From positions 1 through 28,648 of IMG/VR virus record IMGVR_UViG_3300028025_001100: a stretch of DNA of 28,648 bases, one strand, 5' to 3'. Under the pieces are notes generated by a model, which did no database searches, was not told where the DNA came from, and worked only from the letters and a program-made list of their open reading frames with translations. The DNA is from a virus. Shown in pieces: positions 16,011 through 22,724 of this stretch (position 1 is its first letter; every line of letters begins with the position of its first letter). The translations under genes were made by a program, and so were the position numbers.

Positions 16011-16034
16011 AGGCCACCTTCGGGTGGCTTTTTT
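16011..16034 (+). terminator. Rho-independent terminator with TTCG loop
   Basis: GCCACC (16013-16018), loop TTCG, GGTGGC (16023-16028), then six T residues. It closes the single-gene unit 15588-15980 and separates it from the portal operon. Confidence 0.9.
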
Positions 16035-16077
16035 GTTTGTAAGAAAAACAAAACGTCCGACTTGAGTTAATTAGAGG

Positions 16078-16413
16078 ATGAACATTTTAACTACAAGCGC
16101 AACAGCGCAGAATTTACAAATCATTCCTCGCTCGTTTCCTGCTTCTGTATCGGCACGGTTAACGAATGAATCTACCAATACCACCCAGACGCAAACAATC
16201 GCACCTACAAGCGCAAACGGGTATATGACCTTGAATGCTGCTTGGACTTTGAAAGCGGCAAACTTTTACCTATTAGAGGTGTTTAGTGGCGTAAATTTGA
16301 TATACAGAGGCCGGGTATTCTGCACCGACCAAACCAATTTCGAGAAGTTCACCGTGAATGCCGGGGTGTACGACCAAGAAACCGCAGGAGATAATACGTT
16401 CGTAATTATATGA
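16078..16413 (+). CDS. Unknown protein upstream of the portal
   Basis: The 111-aa protein is beta-rich with little charge: MNILTTSATAQNLQIIPRSF, a middle of Thr/Ser strands, and YRGRVFCTDQTNFEKF near residue 76-90 before NTFVII. It has the look of a small virion beta-sandwich protein. An AGAGG stands directly before the ATG, too close for normal Shine-Dalgarno use. The stop overlaps the portal start as ATGA, so it is co-translated with the portal. Function unknown; a tail or neck component is a guess. Confidence 0.68.
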   Translation: MNILTTSATAQNLQIIPRSFPASVSARLTNESTNTTQTQTIAPTSANGYMTLNAAWTLKAANFYLLEVFSGVNLIYRGRVFCTDQTNFEKFTVNAGVYDQETAGDNTFVII

Positions 16414-18176
16414 GCAACATAAGATTTATGGCCTTAAATTCCTACGTTAAGCCGCAGGTAAAGGAGGTTAGTGGAAAGCAATGGATTGAGTACGGAGACG
16501 ATAACAATTATTTCCAATACTTAATCGACCGCTACAACGGAAGCCCTACCAATAACGCTATTATCAATGGCATTATTGATATGGTGTACGGCAAAGGCCT
16601 TGGAGCAACAGACGCATCCAGAAAGCCAGACGAGTACGCTATGATGATGGCCTTGTTTAGCAAGGAATGCGTTAAGCGTGTTTGCTCTGATTTTAAGATG
16701 ATGGGTAACGCAGCTATGCAGGTTATCTATAACCAAGACCATTCTAAAATCGTCAAGGTCGAGCATATTCCCGTTGAGACGCTACGTGCCGAACGTGCTA
16801 ACGAGAAGGGCGATATTCCCGCTTACTACTACGCAAAGAGCTGGGATGCCGTAAAGGCACGCAAGGAGGAACCAGTACGCATTGATGCGTTTGGAATGTC
16901 AAATAACGGAATTGAAATCCTTTACATTAAGCCCTACAAAGCAGGATATTATTACTACGCACCTACCGACTACCAAGGTTCGTTGCCGTATGCCGAGTTG
17001 GAAGAAGAAGTTGCCAATTACCATATTAACAATATCAAGAACGGCCTTGCGCCTTCGATGCTGGTTAACTTCAATAACGGAATCCCAACCGAAGAAGACC
17101 AGACGCTAATCGAGCGCAGGATTGCAGACAAGTTTTCTGGTAGCTCGAATGCTGGTCGGTTTATCTTGGCGTTTAACGACAACAAGGAACTCGCAGCAAC
17201 AATCGAACCCGTACAACTATCGGACGCAAGCGACCAGTACCAGTTCCTGTCTACGGAATGCACCCAAAAGATTATGGTAGGCCATAGGGTGACTTCTCCG
17301 ATGCTTTTAGGTATCAAAGACCAGTCAGGGTTAGGCAACAACGCAGACGAGCTTAAAACGGCTTCTATTCTGTTTGATAACATCGTTATCCGTCCTTTGC
17401 AGGAAATTATCTTGGATGCTATTGAGCAGGTGCTTTCGTTTAACCAAGCGTCTCTAAACATCTATTTCAAGACCTTGCAGCCGTTGGAGTTCAAGGAGGA
17501 AATCGTTGCTCCTACGGACATTGTAGAGGAATCGACAGGAATCGAGGATAGCAGCTTTAGTCTGTCTTCTGACGCTACCGATGCCCAGCTTGACGAGGTA
17601 TTCGACCGCCTTGCCGAGTTTGGTGAGGACGAGGACTTGGAGAACTGGGACTTGGTAGACGAGCGGCCCGTTGACTATGAGCAAGAGGCGTATTTAGATT
17701 CACTGCTGAAATTAGCCAAAACAGGAGACGCATTCCCAAATGCCAAAAGCGAGCAGGACGGAGTAAGCAAGGATGGACGTAAGTACAAGATTCGTTATGC
17801 CTACGCTCCCAATTCCGCAAAGAGCAACAGCCGAGACTTCTGCAAAAAAATGGTAGCTGCTAAAAAGGTCTATCGCAAGGAGGACATCGAGCGGATGGGC
17901 AAGCAGGAGGTTAATGCTGGATTTGGCCCTCGTGGTGCTGCTAACTACGACATCTGGTTGTACAAAGGAGGCGCACGTTGCCACCACTTCTGGATGCGTA
18001 AGACCTACTTGGCAAAGGCCGAAGGCGTAACGCCAGACGCTAAAAACCCGAATGCTGACATTTCGGTTAACCAAGCCCGCAAAGCAGGAGTCGACCTACC
18101 AAAGAACGACAAGAAGGTTGCTACCCGCCCTGTCGATATGCCAAACGAAGGATTCCTTCCAAAATCTAAAAAGTAA
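16410..18176 (+). CDS. Portal protein with extra C-terminal Cys/His domain
   Basis: The 588-aa protein has a portal domain in residues 1-360: YGDDNNYFQYLIDRYNGSPT (28-47), NAIINGIIDMVYGKG (49-63), and the stem/crown region with KIMVGHRVTSPMLLGI (287-302). After an acidic linker (370-430) comes a separate domain of about 150 residues containing DFCKKMVAAKKVYRKEDI (476-493), GFGPRGAANYDIWLYKGG (504-521) and CHHFWMRKTY (524-533). I recall this domain from other Bacteroidota phage structural proteins, function unknown. The portal is the DNA channel at the capsid vertex and partner of the terminase. It lies after capsid and tail tube genes instead of before them. Confidence 0.87.
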   Translation: MSNIRFMALNSYVKPQVKEVSGKQWIEYGDDNNYFQYLIDRYNGSPTNNAIINGIIDMVYGKGLGATDASRKPDEYAMMMALFSKECVKRVCSDFKMMGNAAMQVIYNQDHSKIVKVEHIPVETLRAERANEKGDIPAYYYAKSWDAVKARKEEPVRIDAFGMSNNGIEILYIKPYKAGYYYYAPTDYQGSLPYAELEEEVANYHINNIKNGLAPSMLVNFNNGIPTEEDQTLIERRIADKFSGSSNAGRFILAFNDNKELAATIEPVQLSDASDQYQFLSTECTQKIMVGHRVTSPMLLGIKDQSGLGNNADELKTASILFDNIVIRPLQEIILDAIEQVLSFNQASLNIYFKTLQPLEFKEEIVAPTDIVEESTGIEDSSFSLSSDATDAQLDEVFDRLAEFGEDEDLENWDLVDERPVDYEQEAYLDSLLKLAKTGDAFPNAKSEQDGVSKDGRKYKIRYAYAPNSAKSNSRDFCKKMVAAKKVYRKEDIERMGKQEVNAGFGPRGAANYDIWLYKGGARCHHFWMRKTYLAKAEGVTPDAKNPNADISVNQARKAGVDLPKNDKKVATRPVDMPNEGFLPKSKK

Positions 18177-18676
18177 TGCCAACTGCGCTTTTTATCAAAC
18201 GAGAAGATATTGTACGAAATACGGCAATTTCGGGAAACGTAGATACGGACAAGTTTCTGCAATTCATTAAGATTGCCCAACAGATTCACGTCCAGAACTA
18301 CACGGGAACCAAGCTGTACGACAAGATTTCAAACGAAATCCTAAACGACACCTTGGCTGGCGACTACTTGGCTTTGGTGGTGGACTACATACAGCCGATG
18401 CTAATTCACTTCGCAATGACCGAGTACCTGCCATTCGCAGCGTACACCGTTGCCAACGGAGGGGTATTTAAGCACATAAGCGAGAACTCAACAAACGCAG
18501 AAAAAATTGAAATCGACTATTTAGTTGAGAAGGAGCGGACGATAGCACAATACTACGCACAACGCTTTATCGACTATATGGCCTTCCATTCAACCGAATT
18601 TCCCGAATACAATGAAAACGTCAACGAGGACATCTACCCAGACCGAGACAACCGAGCGTCTTCGTGGGTCTTATAA
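18176..18676 (+). CDS. Head-tail connector (adaptor) protein (putative)
   Basis: The 166-aa, mostly helical protein has FIKREDIVRNTAISGNVD near the start, KFLQFIKIAQQIHVQNYTGT (26-45), then LALVVDYIQPMLIHFAMTEY and a C-terminal RFIDYM helix. This pattern (helices with a central aromatic stretch, about 160 aa, directly behind the portal) fits the adaptor proteins that join portal and tail. The start overlaps the portal stop by 1 nt. Assignment rests on helical pattern, size and position. Confidence 0.65.
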   Translation: MPTALFIKREDIVRNTAISGNVDTDKFLQFIKIAQQIHVQNYTGTKLYDKISNEILNDTLAGDYLALVVDYIQPMLIHFAMTEYLPFAAYTVANGGVFKHISENSTNAEKIEIDYLVEKERTIAQYYAQRFIDYMAFHSTEFPEYNENVNEDIYPDRDNRASSWVL

Positions 18677-18734
18677 GCCGAAACAGGAGAATATAAATAA
18701 ACTACGCAGTTACTTAAGTAAAGATGGGAAATAA
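18612..18734 (+). CDS. Possible 40-aa basic protein overlapping the connector end
   Basis: An ATG frame inside the connector gene continues past its stop and covers the 47-nt gap to the next gene. The product begins with a Thr-rich stretch (MKTSTRTSTQTETTERLRGS) and continues with YKPKQENINKLRSYLSKDGK. The second half, which falls in otherwise empty DNA, reads like a real basic helix. It overlaps the next gene by 11 nt. Gap-filling and overlap fit local practice, but no homologue is known to me and it may be chance. Confidence 0.4.
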   Translation: MKTSTRTSTQTETTERLRGSYKPKQENINKLRSYLSKDGK

Positions 18735-18942
18735 CATCGGATGGGGGCAGGTCTACTGCTCGACTGAATGGGGAGACGAGGACTACAACACCCGCAGCTT
18801 GGGCTTCGATGGTGTGCCTGCGTGCTTTAATAACGCCTATACCTATGCAGAGGCATACGAGGTTCGTGTGCTTGCGGATAGCGGTAGAGTTGAGGGCTTT
18901 GAGTGTTTGGAGAATGCAATAGACGAATTAAACTTTAACTGA
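18724..18942 (+). CDS. Small protein sharing a motif with the 416-aa tail protein
   Basis: The 72-aa protein begins MGNNIGWGQVYCSTEWGD and ends VRVLADSGRVEGFECLENAI. This last part matches the motif RVxADxGxxEGFxCLxxAxxEL in the tail protein at 6958-8208. I have seen such a motif in several Bacteroidota phage virion proteins, often near fibres. Its position just before the fibre gene suggests a fibre attachment or collar role. Two cysteines (C12, C34) and C59 are present. The stop abuts the fibre start with a 1-nt overlap. Confidence 0.68.
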   Translation: MGNNIGWGQVYCSTEWGDEDYNTRSLGFDGVPACFNNAYTYAEAYEVRVLADSGRVEGFECLENAIDELNFN

Positions 18943-20585
18943 TGAGTTCATTTTATGACGATGCTTCGCTTGTTGTTATACCAAGCGGCTACAAGACAAG
19001 CAAGATTTACGCAGAGAAGCCGACTGATGGCTCGGGCGATTTGACTTTTACCCGTGCTTCAAGTGCTACCCGTATTGCGCCAAACGGCCTAATTGAGGAA
19101 GTGCGGACTAACCTTATTCTGCAAAGCAATACGTTTAGCACTACTTGGGTTAACTCCGACTCAAATGAGACAAGTGGACAAGCGGGCTACGATGGAACAA
19201 ACAATGCGTGGCGATTAACAACAACACTTTCTGGAGGGTTTATATTTCAAGGTGTTGCCATAGGCGGAATTACCACTTTTTCGATTTACGCAAAGGCAGG
19301 AACTCAAAACGGGATTATTCTTTATTCCGTACACGTGGCGCAGGGTATTAATTTTAACTTATCAACTGGAGTAGTAGGGGCTGCGTTTGTTGCTGCACCT
19401 TTAGGTTCACGAATTGAATCAATAGGGAATGGATGGTATCGTTGTAGCATTACGGTTTCTTCTTCGTCTACAAATAATTTTCGGATTTATGTATCGGATG
19501 GTTCAAATCCTTCACTTGGAAATGTTTTAATTCAAAACTCACAAGTTGAGGCGGGCGACATTGCAACAAACTACATACCCACCACCACCGCAGCCGTATC
19601 AGTTGGGCCAGTGAGCAACGTACCCCGTCTTGACTACACAAATAGCAGTTGTCCTCGCCTGTTGCTGGAACCACAGCGGACTAACCTTATTACATTCAGC
19701 GAGCAATTTGATAATGCGGACTGGTTCAAAGGAAACAGCACGGTAACGGCAAATAATACTATTTCACCCAGCGGTTACCAAGATGCGGACAGAGTTGTAT
19801 TTAGCGCAATCGCAAACGCAAACATTCAAAGAGCTTCGGCCACAGCTACAACAGTTGGCACGCAGTACACTATTTCGTTTTACGCCCGTGCAGACGCAGC
19901 GGTAAATAACGTGAAGCTTTCAAGTGTTGGCGTAGATACCGACCTTGCTATTACTACGACTTGGCAGCGTTTTACAAGGACAGTTACCGCAAACGCCACT
20001 ACCACTGCCTCCACGCTTGTAGTGCGCAATGGTGTTGCCACAACTATCTACCTATGGGGTTTCCAATTTGAAGCAGGAAGCTACGCCACCTCTTACATTC
20101 CAACGCTTTCCGCAAGTGTTACCCGTGTGGCCGATGCTGCCTCAAAGACGGGTATCAGCTCGCTAATTGGGCAGACGGAGGGGACTGTTTTTGCTGAAAT
20201 TTACCCCGAAGAATTTGTTAACGGCTCTTATATTTCAATTAGCGATGGAGCCAATAGTGCTAACCGTATTATTTTTGGATTTGAGGTCGGGTCTATTGAT
20301 TCTGGAACCTTGCGAGTTTTTGGGGCTACGGGATTAACTGGTAGCGGAACATATAACAGAGGGCAAAGAATTAAGGTAGCAATCGGCTACAAAAGTGGAA
20401 GCTCCGTGCTTTACGTTAACGGCAACTTGGTAAACACAAGCACCAGTACTTTTACTGTAACTTTAACACGCTTCGGATTTGATTCGCTATCTGGCTCGCA
20501 GCCCTTTGTAGGTAGATGCTCGCAAGCCCTCCTATTTAAGACCCGTTTAACAAACGCCCAACTGGCAGAGTTGACCACGTTATGA
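18942..20585 (+). CDS. Tail fibre/receptor-binding protein with LamG-like C terminus
   Basis: The 547-aa protein opens ASLVVIPSGYKTSKIYAEKP followed by GDLTFTRASSATRI. It then has two similar beta-sandwich repeats, about 56-222 (TNLILQSNTFS to QVEAGDIATNYIPTTT) and 247-397 (TNLITFSEQFD to QFEAGSYATSYIPTLS), which look like carbohydrate-binding modules. Residues 405-547 resemble a LamG/concanavalin domain (GTVFAEIYPEEF, VLYVNGNLV, FVGRCSQALLFKTRLTNAQ). It probably binds host surface glycans. The internal duplication is clear. The exact fibre position is inferred from location between structural and lysis genes. Confidence 0.8.
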   Translation: MSSFYDDASLVVIPSGYKTSKIYAEKPTDGSGDLTFTRASSATRIAPNGLIEEVRTNLILQSNTFSTTWVNSDSNETSGQAGYDGTNNAWRLTTTLSGGFIFQGVAIGGITTFSIYAKAGTQNGIILYSVHVAQGINFNLSTGVVGAAFVAAPLGSRIESIGNGWYRCSITVSSSSTNNFRIYVSDGSNPSLGNVLIQNSQVEAGDIATNYIPTTTAAVSVGPVSNVPRLDYTNSSCPRLLLEPQRTNLITFSEQFDNADWFKGNSTVTANNTISPSGYQDADRVVFSAIANANIQRASATATTVGTQYTISFYARADAAVNNVKLSSVGVDTDLAITTTWQRFTRTVTANATTTASTLVVRNGVATTIYLWGFQFEAGSYATSYIPTLSASVTRVADAASKTGISSLIGQTEGTVFAEIYPEEFVNGSYISISDGANSANRIIFGFEVGSIDSGTLRVFGATGLTGSGTYNRGQRIKVAIGYKSGSSVLYVNGNLVNTSTSTFTVTLTRFGFDSLSGSQPFVGRCSQALLFKTRLTNAQLAELTTL

Positions 20586-20788
20586 GTTCTTGGACTTCAT
20601 TCGATAAGGTACTGCACTTCGTAGGGGGTGCAATACTTTATCTTTTGTCGGGTAGTATGCTGGTCGTGCTTGTCGCAGCAGCAGGCAAGGAATTAATAGA
20701 CGAGATACGCTACGGAGGATTTGACTACAAGGATTTGATTGCAACACTATTAGGCGGATTATTTATTTATTTGATATGGAATTTTTGA
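20582..20788 (+). CDS. Small two-pass membrane protein, holin candidate
   Basis: The 68-aa protein has hydrophobic segments at about 10-34 (VLHFVGGAILYLLSGSMLVV) and 52-67 (LIATLLGGLFIYLIWN) separated by a charged KELIDEIRYGGFDYKD loop. It is a diverged copy of the protein at 185-400. Its position at the start of the lysis region and its size make it one of three holin candidates, but the His and KE...D pattern also recalls YfiM-like proteins with other roles. The start overlaps the fibre stop as ATGA. Confidence 0.7.
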   Translation: MSSWTSFDKVLHFVGGAILYLLSGSMLVVLVAAAGKELIDEIRYGGFDYKDLIATLLGGLFIYLIWNF

Positions 20789-21156
20789 AGTACGAGTTTG
20801 CTGACTGGGCAACAGCCAAAAAAGCAATAGAAACAACAACCACCTCGTTGTATGGCATTACGGAAACAACGTGGAATACAGAGCTTGTAGTGGCCGTAGT
20901 TGAGTTGGGGCATATCTGCACCCAATGGGAAACAAACGAGCAAGGAGAGCAGGTCTGCGTGGCCGAGAATCCCAACTATGCCGTTGACATCTTATGGCAA
21001 AACGAGCCGCTTGCCGCCTATGCTGATTCGGTTGTGTGGCCTGCGCCTTGCGGCATTCACATCTTTGCAGGATGGGAGGAAGTTTACGCTTCTGAATACT
21101 GCGCTGCCAACCCAGATGCCGCCTATTGCCAACCCCCAGCACCGATTGAGGAATGA
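20776..21156 (+). CDS. Unknown acidic protein between fibre and lysis genes
   Basis: The 126-aa acidic protein begins MEFLKYEFADWATAKKAI and has a Trp/Ala-rich second half (VDILWQNEPLAAYADSVVWP, GIHIFAGWEEVY), then a Cys-containing Pro-rich tail. It has no membrane segment. Proteins like this (short, WF-rich, after a fibre) are common in such phages, and one possibility is a fibre chaperone or capping protein. The start overlaps the membrane protein by 13 nt; the stop is coupled to the next gene as ATGA. Confidence 0.68.
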   Translation: MEFLKYEFADWATAKKAIETTTTSLYGITETTWNTELVVAVVELGHICTQWETNEQGEQVCVAENPNYAVDILWQNEPLAAYADSVVWPAPCGIHIFAGWEEVYASEYCAANPDAAYCQPPAPIEE

Positions 21157-21314
21157 AAAACGATAGCACGGGCGCAGTAGCGACAAGTTGGTCTTTGGCC
21201 GTTGGAGGACTAACCATTGCCGAGGTACACCAGATTGCAGGAATGGTAGTAATGCTAACCTCCTTCGTTTACACCTTATGGCGTTGGAGTCGGGATATTA
21301 AGAATGATAGATAG
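21153..21314 (+). CDS. Small single-pass membrane protein, holin candidate
   Basis: The 53-aa frame has the start ATGA-overlapping the gene before and the stop overlapping the next gene by 11 nt. One hydrophobic helix (about 28-44, IAGMVVMLTSFVYTLW) is preceded by a weakly hydrophobic segment (SWSLAVGGLTIAEV) and followed by a basic end (RWSRDIKNDR). Short proteins with this charge layout next to an endolysin are often holins. It could be one half of a two-component holin with the 80-aa protein that follows. Confidence 0.68.
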   Translation: MKNDSTGAVATSWSLAVGGLTIAEVHQIAGMVVMLTSFVYTLWRWSRDIKNDR

Positions 21315-21546
21315 AATTTTTAGAAACCCAAAGACAACCGTTATAGGGCTTATCTTTATTTCGTTTGGAGGAATACTCGTTTGGTACGAGAAAGCGTCTC
21401 TAACGGAGTTTAGTGCGTTCCTGATGGGTGGATTTGCATTAATGATGAGCAGAGATGGCGAAGCAGCAGGAAACGAAGTTCCAAAAGAAGTCAAAACCAA
21501 AACTCGGAAGACACACCAAAAGCCCGAACAAAGGGGTGACGAGTAA
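21304..21546 (+). CDS. Small two-pass membrane protein, holin-like
   Basis: The 80-aa protein has two hydrophobic segments, about 10-27 (TTVIGLIFISFGGILVWY) and 34-48 (LTEFSAFLMGGFALM), then a hydrophilic, Lys/Glu-rich tail that would lie in the cytoplasm. This is the layout of many small holins and it is the last membrane gene before the M15 endolysin. Its C-terminal 31 codons overlap a second frame that encodes a basic protein (21455-21571). Holin function is likely but the neighbouring small membrane proteins are rivals. Confidence 0.65.
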   Translation: MIDRIFRNPKTTVIGLIFISFGGILVWYEKASLTEFSAFLMGGFALMMSRDGEAAGNEVPKEVKTKTRKTHQKPEQRGDE

Positions 21547-21571
21547 GAAGTACAGAGGGCAGGGAAGATAA
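21455..21571 (+). CDS. Conserved-looking 38-aa basic protein nested in the holin-like gene
   Basis: A second frame from ATG 21455 to TAA 21569-21571 reads MAKQQETKFQ then KKSKPKLGRHTKSPNK and ends KKYRGQGR. The LGRHTK...YRGQGR pattern is one I recall as a short, repeated phage protein in Bacteroidota phage lysis regions. It overlaps the 3' end of the holin-like gene by 92 nt in another frame. It is 37 % Lys/Arg/His, so it probably binds nucleic acid or membrane lipids. It is too short to be listed by most gene finders. Confidence 0.68.
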   Translation: MAKQQETKFQKKSKPKLGRHTKSPNKGVTSKKYRGQGR

Positions 21572-21665
21572 AGTCCCGCATAAGGGACAACTTGCCGCCA
21601 AAAGGTGCCATATAAGACACGTTAACTCGGAACCAGTTAGAGTTACTGCATAAAATTTATCAAAA
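21572..21665 (+). other. Non-coding 94 bp before the endolysin
   Basis: The stretch holds a short hairpin GTCCC-GCATAA-GGGAC (21573-21588) without a T run, then an A/T-rich leader (ATAAAATTTATCAAAA) before the endolysin ATG. No TAnnTTTG element is seen. A 23-codon open frame continuous with the holin-like gene past its stop (ending PPKGAI) has no start codon. Confidence 0.45.
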
Positions 21666-22094
21666 ATGAAGCTATCTGAAAATTTCAGTTTGAGCGAGTT
21701 TACCGAGACCTCAACAGGTTTACCGAACAAGCCAAGCCAAGAAGCGATAACCAATTTGAAATACTTGGCGCAATACGTCCTGCAACCAGCACGTGACAAG
21801 TTTGGGCCTATTGAAGTCACCAGCGGCTACCGCTCCGAGAAGGTGAATGCGGCTGTTGGTGGTTCAGCAACAAGCGACCACCTAAAAGGAAAGGCCGCGG
21901 ACATTCAATGCGAGGATATGGCCTCTGTATTTGCGTTTATACGCAAGCAGACGCATTTTAAGCAACTCATTTGGGAGTTTGGTACAGACAAGCAACCAGC
22001 GTGGATTCACGTAAGCTATGACGTTAACAACAACAAAGGAGAAGTATTAAAAGCAATAAAGAAAAATGGGAAAACCAAATATATCCAACTTTGA
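21666..22094 (+). CDS. Endolysin, peptidase M15 family
   Basis: The 142-aa protein has the M15 zinc-peptidase motifs: VTSGYRSEKVN (51-61), SDHLKGKAADI (70-80, zinc ligands H72 and D79) and PAWIHVSY (111-118, third ligand H115), with E104 in LIWEFG as candidate catalytic acid. Length is typical for M15_3-type phage lysins. It cuts peptidoglycan stem peptides from the periplasm at the end of infection. It has no signal peptide, so it needs a holin. The 3' end overlaps a TTG in the spanin gene. Confidence 0.92.
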   Translation: MKLSENFSLSEFTETSTGLPNKPSQEAITNLKYLAQYVLQPARDKFGPIEVTSGYRSEKVNAAVGGSATSDHLKGKAADIQCEDMASVFAFIRKQTHFKQLIWEFGTDKQPAWIHVSYDVNNNKGEVLKAIKKNGKTKYIQL

Positions 22095-22105
22095 AAGCTG
22101 GCTTA

Positions 22106-22516
22106 ATGAACTCGAAGACGTACCCGCACCCCCTGCTTGCTCTATTGATAATCCTGATTGTGAGTCTTGCTCTGGGTAGTTGTTCTGCCGAATGGCACTT
22201 GCGTCAAGCCGTAAAGAAAGGAGCAAACGTCTGGCAAACGAAGTTTGATACCACTATTGTAACTAAAGAGCGAAACCTTTGGGATACGCTCACGCTAAAA
22301 GATATTGACACTGTAGTTGTCCACAAGGATAACATACGCCTAAAAATTGTTAGGAACTTTGATACGGTGCGTGTTAAAGCAACGTGCTTACCAGACACCG
22401 TGCAGGTGACTAAATACATAAAGACCTCTGTAACGGCTCCTAAAAGCCAGAATTACGAAAAGTACCTGATGCTGTTTGCAGTTGGTATGCTGCTAATAGT
22501 GTTATTAAGGCGATAG
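22106..22516 (+). CDS. Unimolecular spanin (u-spanin) candidate
   Basis: The 136-aa product combines a lipoprotein signal (hydrophobic 10-24, lipobox LGSC with C26) and a C-terminal membrane segment (120-134, LMLFAVGMLLIVLL, then RR). Between them is a beta-rich periplasmic section with repeated TVxV patterns. A lipid-anchored N terminus plus inner-membrane C terminus in one protein is the u-spanin layout (as in phage T1 gp11), which fuses inner and outer membranes at lysis. It lies right after the endolysin. An alternative TTG start at 22091 overlaps the endolysin stop (TTGA); ATG 22106 is preferred. Confidence 0.75.
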   Translation: MNSKTYPHPLLALLIILIVSLALGSCSAEWHLRQAVKKGANVWQTKFDTTIVTKERNLWDTLTLKDIDTVVVHKDNIRLKIVRNFDTVRVKATCLPDTVQVTKYIKTSVTAPKSQNYEKYLMLFAVGMLLIVLLRR

Positions 22517-22525
22517 AGGTACTTT

Positions 22526-22603
22526 ATTTGCGTTCTAACGCACTTTCTACCAAAATTGGTACATTGATATACCTTGACTAATAAAGTGCGTCTAAACGCA
22601 AAT
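22526..22603 (+). repeat. Large imperfect inverted repeat, possibly terminator of the lysis operon
   Basis: ATTTGCGTT-CTA-ACGCACTTT (22526-22546) pairs with AAAGTGCGT-CTA-AACGCAAAT (22583-22603), leaving one 3-nt internal mismatch and a 36-nt loop. Each arm can also fold alone (GCGTTCTAACGC; GCGTCTAAACGC), and the loop contains TACCAAAATTGGTA. The right arm is followed by T-rich DNA, so it may end lysis transcripts. Confidence 0.65.
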
Positions 22604-22621
22604 TTTATTTTATTTTTAATT

Positions 22622-22709
22622 TTAACTAAGTTACTTAACTAAGTTAGTTAGTTATTTAAGTTATATAGTTATTTAGTTAGTTAAATAGTTAGTTAACTTA
22701 ACTAAGTAG
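22622..22709 (+). repeat. Iteron-like tandem dyads TTAACTAAGTTA in GTTA-rich DNA
   Basis: Two perfect 12-bp copies (22622-22633 and 22635-22646) lie in tandem with a 13-nt period, and a partial copy (10 of 12) is at 22698-22709. Each contains the odd-centred palindrome TAACT-A-AGTTA. Between them are about ten further GTTA units. Tandem dyads like this are typical binding sites for a replication initiator or a repressor. Confidence 0.75.
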
Positions 22710-22724
22710 TAAAAAATAAGCATT

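Noticed and set aside
21547-21615. In-frame extension of the holin-like gene past its stop, ending PPKGAI
   Set aside because: It has no start codon and no evidence of stop-codon readthrough; it was noted only because it stays open for 23 codons.
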